Shown: piece by piece, positions 31,983 through 37,799 of the stretch
How the letters are laid out: each line of letters begins with the position of its first letter
Position numbering within the stretch: position 1 is the first letter of the stretch
Source of the DNA: Oscillibacter sp.
GTDB lineage: Bacteria; Bacillota; Clostridia; Oscillospirales; Oscillospiraceae
Direction: 5' to 3'
DNA length: 37,799 nt
NCBI GenBank assembly: GCA_022791875.1
Contig: JAAVZX010000031.1
Coordinates: 1 to 37,799 of the forward strand
Position numbers and translations under genes: made by a program
The notes under the pieces: generated by a model
The model's database searches: none
Seen by the model: the letters and a program-made list of their open reading frames with translations, nothing else
Told to the model about the DNA's origin: nothing

Positions 31983-32810
31983 ATGGACGTAAGCCAGATT
32001 CACGGCCTCTGTTATAGCGCCACGGGCGTGACGGAGAAGGTCGTGCGCACTCTTGCGGACGAGCTGGAAAAGGCCCTGGGCCTTGCGCCGCAGGGGATTT
32101 TCCACGGATTCCGGAAACCGCTGGAGCGGGCGGCGGACTATACGTTCGGCCCCGGCGATCTGGTGGTGGTGGGAACGCCCACATACGCGGGGCGGGTGCC
32201 CAACAAGATCCTCCCGGACTTCCAGGCGCGGCTTCATGGAAACGGGGCGCTGGCGGTGCCTGTGGTGGCGTTCGGCAACCGGGCCTATGACAACGCCCTG
32301 GCGGAACTGTGCGCCCTTCTGGAGGCCCAGGGGTTCCATACGCTGGCGGCGGGCGCGTTCGTGGGGCGGCACGCTTTTACGGACCGCCTTGCGGAGGGGC
32401 GTCCGGATTGGGACGACCGCAGGGAAATGCAGGAATTCGCAAAAAAAATCGCGGAGAAGCTCCGCGGCCTGGAGGCTGTTCCCGCACCAGTCAGCGTTCC
32501 AGGGGACCCGAACGCGCCTTATTACGTCCCGAAGGGGACGGATGGACAGCCTGTGAAGTTTTTGAAGGCGAAGCCGCAGACGGATTTGTCGAAGTGCTCC
32601 AACTGCGGGGCCTGCGCGCGGGGATGCCCAATGGGCGCGATTGATCCGGCGCATGTAGAGGCAGTTCCTGGCACCTGCATCAAATGCCAAGCCTGCGTCC
32701 GGAAATGCACCAGGCACGCGAAGTATTTCGACGATCCGGCGTTCCTGTCCCACGTCGCCATGCTGGAAACCAGCTTCCAGGAGCCGAAGCGCAACGAAGT
32801 CTTCCTGTAA
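31983..32810 (+). CDS. EFR1-family flavodoxin/ferredoxin fusion protein
   Basis: 275 aa. The flavodoxin domain (about 1-165) has SATGVTEKV for the FMN phosphate and VGTPTYAGRVPNKI and FGNRAYDNAL as isoalloxazine loops. The C-terminal part carries two [4Fe-4S] motifs, C205-x2-C-x2-C-x3-C215 and C232-x2-C-x2-C-x3-C242 (CSNCGACARGCP, CIKCQACVRKCT). It should move electrons between ferredoxin-type clusters and FMN in the cytosol; the partner is unknown. GGGAGGGAAGAGG precedes ATG 31983. It ends the long plus-strand block and is followed by a hairpin repeat and a terminator. Confidence 0.9.
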   Translation: MDVSQIHGLCYSATGVTEKVVRTLADELEKALGLAPQGIFHGFRKPLERAADYTFGPGDLVVVGTPTYAGRVPNKILPDFQARLHGNGALAVPVVAFGNRAYDNALAELCALLEAQGFHTLAAGAFVGRHAFTDRLAEGRPDWDDRREMQEFAKKIAEKLRGLEAVPAPVSVPGDPNAPYYVPKGTDGQPVKFLKAKPQTDLSKCSNCGACARGCPMGAIDPAHVEAVPGTCIKCQACVRKCTRHAKYFDDPAFLSHVAMLETSFQEPKRNEVFL

Positions 32811-32824
32811 GCCATATGAGAGGA

Positions 32825-32875
32825 CTGATCTGCCAGGGTCCAGGGGCAAAGCCCCTGGCCGCCGGAGGCCCCCCG
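32825..32875 (+). repeat. GC-rich hairpin intergenic repeat, copy C (single stem)
   Basis: It begins with the same CTGATCTGCCAGGGTCC as copies A and B, but goes directly to one stem, CCAGGGGC-AAA-GCCCCTGG, then the copy-A tail CCGCCGGAGGCCCCC. It appears to be an internally deleted form. Confidence 0.7.
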
Positions 32876-32897
32876 TAGGCAGGCACCACAAATAAAG

Positions 32898-32936
32898 CAC
32901 CACGCGGCGTCCGTTGATGGACTCCGCGTGGTTTTT
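32898..32936. terminator. Bidirectional terminator between EFR1 and DUF975 genes
   Basis: Stem ACCACGCGG/CCGCGTGGT enclosing an inner GTCC/GGAC, then TTTTT on the plus strand. Read the other way the stem is followed by a T-rich stretch (TGCTTTATTT), so it can end both convergent transcripts. Confidence 0.85.
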
Positions 32937-32939
32937 GGT

Positions 32940-33806
32940 TCAGAAGCCGCCGAGGCCGTCGGGGCCCATGTTGTTGTCCCAGGGGTTGTTGGTCCAGCCG
33001 TCCTGGTTTGGGCGGGCGTCTTTGCCGACGCCGGAGGTGCGTTTGGCTGTCTCGAAGTAGGAGAGGTCTACGCAGTAGAATTTTGCCAGGTAGAACAGGG
33101 AGACTACCAGGGACCACAGGCCCTGAATCAGGACCCAGAGGAAGCCGGGGATGCCCAGGTAGGCGGCGATGCTGGGAAGGCTGTACATATTCATGGCGTT
33201 TGCGGCGATGGAAATGGTGAAGCGGCTGTAGACGATTGAGGACATGACCATGGTCGGGAGCATTGCCAGAATGGTCCAGCCGATGAAGCTCAGGTCCATC
33301 ATAAAGAGCTGGCCCTTGTAGCCGTAGGTCTGACGCTTGCTCATGTCAATGGCCTCCAGGACGCCGATGCTGGGGTCCTCATAGAGATTGTACTTGGCGA
33401 AGCGGTAGCGGTACATGGCGATGATGCCGGGGATGACAAAGAGGAAGGACCAGAGAGTGACAAAGAGGGAAGTCAGCAGTTCCACGGCGATTAGCTTCCC
33501 CACGAAGGAAAAGCCGTCAAAGAGAGCCAGGTACTCCGCCCGCTCCCCGCGCCGTATGGCCATCAGGTAGAGGACAAAGCCCGCGGCCAGAACCACCGAG
33601 AGCAGCATCGTCAGAACATTCACAAAAATGGAAATCATCGTGCCCGCCGTGCCGCCGCCTCCGTACTGGAAGGAATCAATCAAATCCAGCCCCAGAAGCA
33701 GGAAGAGGTACAGCGCCGTCATCAGCACCGGGGAGACCTGCGCGCCGCGCAGGAGCTCCGCCGCCTCGTATTTCTTCTGTACGCGGTCAATCAGTTCAGC
33801 CATCAT
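32940..33806 (-). CDS. DUF975 family membrane protein
   Basis: 288 aa. Five to six hydrophobic segments, including VLMTALYLFLLLGLDLI, LLTSLFVTLWSFLFVIPGIIAMYRY and FLWVLIQGLWSLVVSLFYLA, with the family's PGIIAMYRYRFAKYNLYEDP motif. The cytosolic tail is rich in Asn/Gly/Pro (GWTNNPWDNNMGPDGLGGF). Function unknown. I start at ATG 33806, 8 bp after GGAGG; the frame extends 5 codons further to 33821, overlapping that site. It has its own promoter and is divergent from the Rnf operon. Confidence 0.88.
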   Translation of the reverse strand: MMAELIDRVQKKYEAAELLRGAQVSPVLMTALYLFLLLGLDLIDSFQYGGGGTAGTMISIFVNVLTMLLSVVLAAGFVLYLMAIRRGERAEYLALFDGFSFVGKLIAVELLTSLFVTLWSFLFVIPGIIAMYRYRFAKYNLYEDPSIGVLEAIDMSKRQTYGYKGQLFMMDLSFIGWTILAMLPTMVMSSIVYSRFTISIAANAMNMYSLPSIAAYLGIPGFLWVLIQGLWSLVVSLFYLAKFYCVDLSYFETAKRTSGVGKDARPNQDGWTNNPWDNNMGPDGLGGF

Positions 33807-33910
33807 TATACAAACCTCCATATTCCATGCCCGGCCCTTCGTCCGTCGGGCCTTCGTATTTTTACCTTCATTGCGGGCAGACCGTGATCCTCCCGCTGGA
33901 AACCATTTCT

Positions 33911-33939
33911 AGTTTAGCACAAACAGGCGCCGTTGACAA
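33911..33939 (-). promoter_or_regulatory. Promoter of the DUF975 gene
   Basis: Minus strand TTGTCA (33939-33934), 17-bp spacer, TAAACT (33916-33911). Confidence 0.6.
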
Positions 33940-34044
33940 GAGCGGCGGCGGGGAAAGGCGTAAAAACTCCGGAAGGGGGGAGGAGGAAAACGTAAGGATT
34001 CCGAAAAAAAAGACCGATTTCCAGAAAAACCACCGTTCATAGTC

Positions 34045-34073
34045 TGGACATTTCTGAAAAAAGAGTGTAGAAT
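34045..34073 (+). promoter_or_regulatory. Promoter of the rnf operon
   Basis: TGGACA (34045-34050), 17-bp spacer, TAGAAT (34068-34073). The gap 33807-34180 otherwise holds the DUF975 promoter, an A/G-rich stretch, and a leader of about 100 nt with a degenerate hairpin (GGAGGC-GGT-GCCTCC near 34125) resembling the GC-rich repeats. No Rex-like site is visible here. Confidence 0.65.
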
Positions 34074-34180
34074 ACAAGCTAGTATGTGATAGTGTGCCCA
34101 AAACACGTCTTCCAGGGTTCCCATGGAGGCGGTGCCTCCCGTGCCGGGCGGCTGTCAGGAGAAAAAAATGAGGTGAAAAA

Positions 34181-35566
34181 ATGGCACAAGCGTTCTTTGG
34201 CGGCGTTCATCCCCATGACATGAAAGCCGCGACCAATGAAAAGGCCATCGAACAGCTGGCGCCCCCAGCTGAGGTGGTCATCCCCATGTCCATGCACTTC
34301 GGAGCGCCGTGTACCCCCCTGGTGAAGGCCGGGGACCTGGTCAAGGTGGGCCAGAAGATCGGCGAGTTCCGTGGCCTGGGCGCTCCTATCCACGCCAGCG
34401 TCTCCGGAAAGGTGAAGGCCGTGGAGCCCCGCCCGTACTCCATGGGCGGAAACATGATGTCCGTGATCATCGAGAATGACTTCCAGGACACCGTCAGCGA
34501 GGAAGTCCAGGCCCCCGCGAACCCCGACGCCCTGACGGCGGAGGAAATGGTGGAAATCGTGAAGAACGCCGGCATCGTCGGCATGGGCGGCGCTACGTTC
34601 CCCACTCATGTGAAGATCTCCGGCGGCATCGGCAAGGTGGACACCGTGATCATCAACGGCGCGGAGTGCGAGCCCTACATAACCGGCGACCACCGGACCA
34701 TGCTGGAGCGCCCCGAGGAGATCATCGGCGGCGCGGCCTACCTGGCGAAGATGTTCGGCGTGGAGAAGGTCATCATCGGCGTGGAGGACAACAAGCAGAA
34801 CGGCATCGACAAGATGAACGAGGTCATCGCCGCGAAGCAGGCCCCCGTAGTGGTGGAGGCTCTGCGCTGCCGCTACCCCCAGGGCGGTGAGAAACAGCTC
34901 TGCCAGGCCATCACCGGCAAGCAGGTGCCCCCCGGCGGACTGCCCAGCAACATCGGCTGCGCCGTGTTCAACATCAACACCACCTGCGCCATCTTCCGCG
35001 CCATCACCACCGGTATGCCCGTGGTGAAGAAGATCGTGACCGTCTCCGGCTCCGGCGTGGTGGAGCCGAAGAACATCGAGTGCCCCATCGGCACCCCCGT
35101 GTCCTGCCTCTTCGACGCCTGCGGCGGACTGAAGGACGGGACCTACAAGCTGGTGTGCGGCGGCCCCATGATGGGCATGGCCCAGTACACCGCCGACATC
35201 CCCGTGGCCAAGGGCACCGGCGCCATGCTGGCCTTCTGCGAGAAGGAAGAGCAGACCGTCGAGAATCCCCAGTGCATCCGCTGCGGCAAGTGCGTCGCCG
35301 CCTGCCCCATGCACCTGGAGCCCCTGTTCCTGTACCAGTACGCCTCCAAGGGCATGGTGGAGGAGCTGAACGCGGCCCACATCATGGACTGCATGGAGTG
35401 CGGCGCCTGCGCCTACACCTGCCCCGCCCGGGTCCACCTGACCCATATGTTCAAAACCGGCAAGCAGCTGGTGAAGGACGCCGCCGCCAAGGCCAAGGCC
35501 GCTGAGGAGGCAAAGAAGGCCGCCGAGGAAGCCAAGGCGGAGAAGAAGGAGGTTGTTAACAAATGA
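34181..35566 (+). CDS. rnfC: Rnf complex subunit RnfC
   Basis: 461 aa. The N-terminal barrel/sandwich domain is followed by the FMN/NADH-binding region (GIVGMGGATFPTHVK, then INGAECEPYITGDHR). Two [4Fe-4S] motifs lie at Cys365/368/371/375 and Cys404/407/410/414 (CIRCGKCVAACP, CMECGACAYTCP). The C-terminus is an Ala/Lys/Glu-rich helix (about 435-461). RnfC is the peripheral NADH-binding subunit at the cytosolic face of the ferredoxin:NAD oxidoreductase ion pump. GAGGTG lies just before ATG 34181. It overlaps rnfD by 4 bp. Confidence 0.96.
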   Translation: MAQAFFGGVHPHDMKAATNEKAIEQLAPPAEVVIPMSMHFGAPCTPLVKAGDLVKVGQKIGEFRGLGAPIHASVSGKVKAVEPRPYSMGGNMMSVIIENDFQDTVSEEVQAPANPDALTAEEMVEIVKNAGIVGMGGATFPTHVKISGGIGKVDTVIINGAECEPYITGDHRTMLERPEEIIGGAAYLAKMFGVEKVIIGVEDNKQNGIDKMNEVIAAKQAPVVVEALRCRYPQGGEKQLCQAITGKQVPPGGLPSNIGCAVFNINTTCAIFRAITTGMPVVKKIVTVSGSGVVEPKNIECPIGTPVSCLFDACGGLKDGTYKLVCGGPMMGMAQYTADIPVAKGTGAMLAFCEKEEQTVENPQCIRCGKCVAACPMHLEPLFLYQYASKGMVEELNAAHIMDCMECGACAYTCPARVHLTHMFKTGKQLVKDAAAKAKAAEEAKKAAEEAKAEKKEVVNK

Positions 35567-36585
35567 CGGACTACAAGAATCTGAAACTGATCGCCACTTC
35601 TTCGCCCCATATCCGCGGCAATGAGACCACCCAGGGCATCATGAAGGACGTCATTATCGCCATGCTGCCCGCGCTGGCGTTCGCGTGCTTTAACTTCGGC
35701 CTCCGGGCCCTGATCCTCACCGCCGTCTCTGTGGCGGGCTGCGCCTTCTTCGAGTGGGGCTACCGCAAGCTCATGAAGAAGCCCGACTCCGTGGCCGACC
35801 TCAGCTGTGTGGTCACGGGTATGCTCTTGGCTTTCGTCTGCCCCGTGCAGATGCCCTATTGGATGATCCTGATCGGCGACTTCTTCGCCATCGTGGTGGT
35901 CAAGCAGCTCTTCGGCGGCATCGGCAAGAACTTCATCAACCCCGCCCTGGCCGGCCGCGCCATCCTCCTGGCCAGCTACGCGGGCACCATGACCAGCTGG
36001 GTGGACCCCGCCGTGAACAAGGCGGCTCTGTTCGGCTCCAACGTGGACCTGGTCACCGCCGCCACGCCGCTGTCCTACATGAAGGGCGCGGACGCCGCGG
36101 CCATCGCCGAGAGCTTCGGCACCCTCACCGGCACCTACTCCGTCAGCCAGATGTTCATGGGCCAGATCGGTGGCTCCCTGGGAGAGGTTTCCTCCCTGCT
36201 GCTGATCGTGGGCGGCGTGTACCTCATCTGGCGCAAGGTGATCAACTGGCAGACCCCCGTGGCCTACATCGCCACCGTGGCCGTGCTGACCTTCCTGTTC
36301 CCCCGTGCCGGCAGCGGCATGGAGTGGATGCTGTACAGCATCTTCGGCGGCGGCCTGATGCTGGGCGCGTTCTTCATGGCCACCGACTACGCCACCTCCC
36401 CCGTCACCAAGAAGGGCCAACTGGTCTTCGGCATCGGCTGCGGACTGTTCACTGTTCTGATCCGCTACTTCGGCAGCTACAACGAGGGCGTGTGCTACTC
36501 CATCATGGTCATGAACCTGTTTGTGGCCTTCATTGACAAGTATACGAAGCCCACCCGCTTCGGCGTTGTGAAATCCGATAAGTAA
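35563..36585 (+). CDS. rnfD: Rnf complex subunit RnfD
   Basis: 340 aa, highly hydrophobic with about ten membrane helices. SSPHIRGNETTQGIMKDVIIAMLPA at the start and GKNFINPALAGRAILLASY are family segments. Thr168 in VTAATPLSYM is in the place of the covalent FMN threonine (usual motif SGAT or AATP). It is the ion- and electron-conducting membrane core next to RnfG and RnfE. It starts at 35563, overlapping rnfC by 4 bp. Confidence 0.95.
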   Translation: MTDYKNLKLIATSSPHIRGNETTQGIMKDVIIAMLPALAFACFNFGLRALILTAVSVAGCAFFEWGYRKLMKKPDSVADLSCVVTGMLLAFVCPVQMPYWMILIGDFFAIVVVKQLFGGIGKNFINPALAGRAILLASYAGTMTSWVDPAVNKAALFGSNVDLVTAATPLSYMKGADAAAIAESFGTLTGTYSVSQMFMGQIGGSLGEVSSLLLIVGGVYLIWRKVINWQTPVAYIATVAVLTFLFPRAGSGMEWMLYSIFGGGLMLGAFFMATDYATSPVTKKGQLVFGIGCGLFTVLIRYFGSYNEGVCYSIMVMNLFVAFIDKYTKPTRFGVVKSDK

Positions 36586-36604
36586 GAAGGAGGCGTCCGC
36601 AAAA

Positions 36605-37231
36605 ATGAGCAACGAAGTCAAGACAAAGGAAAAGGTCGATATGGACCCCCAATACCTGATTAAGCTGACGGTCACGCTGCTGATCACCTGCGTGGTGGTT
36701 GCCGCGGCTCTGGGCGGCGTCAACGCCGTCACGGAGGACACCATTGACGACATCAACTGGGAGAACACCGTCACCGCCATGAAGAAGGTGGCTCCCGACG
36801 CCACGGACTTCTCCGAGGCTATGGAACTCTCCGACGACATGACCGCCGCCGCCGCTTCCATGAGCGGCACCCTGGACAGCGTCTACGAGGCCCAGGCAAA
36901 CGGCGAGGCCATCGGCTACGCTCTGAAAGTCGTCACCAGCGGCTCCCAGGGCAAGATCGAGATGATGGTGGGCGTGGACGTCGAGGGCGCAGTCACCGGC
37001 GTCTCCATCGTCAAGAACTCTGAGACCTCCGGCATCGGCTCGAAGGTCATGAACAACGACAACACCGCCGCAGGCGTGGGCGTCCTCAGCCAGTTCGAGG
37101 GCAAGAGCGCCGCCGACGGCACCCTGACGGTCGGCAGCAACGTGGACGCCATCTCCGGCGCCACCGTGTCCACCCGGGGCGTCACCAACGGCGTCAACGC
37201 CGCCCTGGCCGTCGCGGGCCTGCTGGGCTGA
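36605..37231 (+). CDS. rnfG: Rnf complex subunit RnfG
   Basis: 208 aa. One N-terminal membrane helix (about 17-39, LIKLTVTLLITCVVVAAALGGVNA) is followed by an extracytoplasmic FMN-binding domain. SGAT at 184-187 carries the covalent FMN on Thr187, followed by VSTRGVTNGVNAAL. AAGGAGG is 9 bp before ATG 36605, 19 bp after rnfD. The standard clostridial order C-D-G-E holds. Confidence 0.96.
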   Translation: MSNEVKTKEKVDMDPQYLIKLTVTLLITCVVVAAALGGVNAVTEDTIDDINWENTVTAMKKVAPDATDFSEAMELSDDMTAAAASMSGTLDSVYEAQANGEAIGYALKVVTSGSQGKIEMMVGVDVEGAVTGVSIVKNSETSGIGSKVMNNDNTAAGVGVLSQFEGKSAADGTLTVGSNVDAISGATVSTRGVTNGVNAALAVAGLLG

Positions 37232-37249
37232 GAAAGGGGGAGCTGAAAC

Positions 37250-37799
37250 ATGAATTTTGGTAAACAGTTGAAGGAAGGACTGCTGACGCAGAACCCGGTC
37301 CTGGTACAGATGCTGGGCCTGTGCTCCACCATGGCCATTACCACCTCCATCGCCAACGGTATCGGCATGGGCATCTCCGTACTGATCATCCTCACCGCGT
37401 CCAACGTGGTCATTTCCGCTATCCGCAAAATCGTTCCCGACAAGATCCGCATCGCCATGTTCATCGTGGTCATCGCGGGCTTCGTCACCTGCGTGGACTT
37501 GCTGCTGCAAGCCTTTGTCCCGGCCATCGCCGCCTCCCTGGGCGTGTTCATCCCCCTGATCGTGGTGAACTGCATCATCCTGGGCCGCGCGGAGTCCTTC
37601 TCCTATAAGAACGGCATCGGCGCGTCCTTCCTGGACGGCATCTGCCAGGGCCTGGGCTACACCGCCGTCCTGCTGGCCATGTGCTTCATCCGCGAGCTCC
37701 TGGGCGCGGGCACCCTGGCGGGCTTCCGCATCATTCCCGAGCAGTTCCCCATTGGCGTGCTGACGCTGCCGGTGGGCGGCTTCCTGGTGCTGGGCTTCC
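37250..37799 (+). CDS. rnfE: Rnf complex subunit RnfE, 3' part outside the window
   Basis: The first 183 codons are present. It begins MNFGKQLKEGLLTQNPVLVQMLGLC and runs through several membrane helices with the family pieces GRAESFSYKNGIGASFLDG and LGYTAVLLAMCFIRELLG, and is open at the right edge. RnfE forms with RnfA the membrane pair that holds an Fe centre between the two sides. AAGGGGGAGC precedes ATG 37250, 18 bp after rnfG. rnfA and rnfB are expected beyond the window. Confidence 0.93.
   Translation, partial: MNFGKQLKEGLLTQNPVLVQMLGLCSTMAITTSIANGIGMGISVLIILTASNVVISAIRKIVPDKIRIAMFIVVIAGFVTCVDLLLQAFVPAIAASLGVFIPLIVVNCIILGRAESFSYKNGIGASFLDGICQGLGYTAVLLAMCFIRELLGAGTLAGFRIIPEQFPIGVLTLPVGGFLVLGF

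Overview
The window is a GC-rich chromosomal segment of an anaerobic, Gram-positive-type Firmicute. The best guess is the Oscillospiraceae/Oscillospirales (Flavonifractor/Oscillibacter-like), an inference from gene families and neighbourhoods rather than a database match. Supporting signs are an Nfn transhydrogenase, an Rnf complex in the order C-D-G-E, a group II ECF transporter module next to truA, an alr-mazF pair, an SLH-domain muramidase, an EFR1-type flavodoxin/ferredoxin, ClpE, and strong AGGAGG ribosome binding sites. I see no phage, IS element, CRISPR array, tRNA or rRNA.

Layout. (1) 1-989, minus: start of the nfnAB operon, with a good promoter and a Rex-like operator over its -10. 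(2) 1056-3303, minus: a four-gene unit of Crp/Fnr regulator, P-loop kinase, unknown protein and sugar O-acetyltransferase. (3) 3581-8194, plus: a CBS-domain protein behind an unusual repeat-rich promoter, then nnrED, a lipoprotein, alanine racemase and a MazF toxin with no visible antitoxin. (4) 8448-9960, plus: three uncharacterised proteins. (5) 9962-15215: XRE membrane regulator, nrdR, a YetF (DUF421)/DUF4363 pair, an ECF sigma factor with its anti-sigma partner and a self-type promoter, and a DUF4261-like protein. (6) 15444-18868: MerR/GyrI regulator with a 19-bp-spacer promoter, a stand-alone GyrI-like protein, and a PadR regulator coupled to a membrane protein that fuses a permease-prefix (HAAS-like) domain to a SEDS (FtsW/RodA)-like core. 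(7) 19003-22665: a promoter followed by an early terminator (small RNA or attenuator), an SLH/GH25 muramidase, an AT-rich membrane protein and a class I methyltransferase. (8) 22767-32810, plus: probably one long transcription block with ecfA1-ecfA2-ecfT, two unknown genes, truA, DUF5711, CvpA, ClpE, a small Cys-rich protein and EFR1. (9) 32940-33806, minus: DUF975 membrane protein. (10) 34045 to the end: rnfC-D-G-E, with rnfE cut by the window edge.

How the parts fit. Nfn (NADH/ferredoxin/NADPH) and Rnf (ferredoxin/NAD with ion pumping) are the two usual redox-balancing devices of such anaerobes, and both lie here. A second theme is the cell envelope: alanine racemase, GH25 muramidase on an S-layer anchor, a SEDS-like protein under PadR control, CvpA, and an ECF sigma factor.

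Intergenic DNA holds two dispersed hairpin repeat families. One is GC-rich and has at least five copies. The other is AT-rich with two copies, one of which supplies the stop codon of the methyltransferase gene. The most interesting points are the PadR/prefix-SEDS pair, the repeat families, the antitoxin-less mazF, the terminated leader before the muramidase, and the operator-like repeats before the CBS gene.
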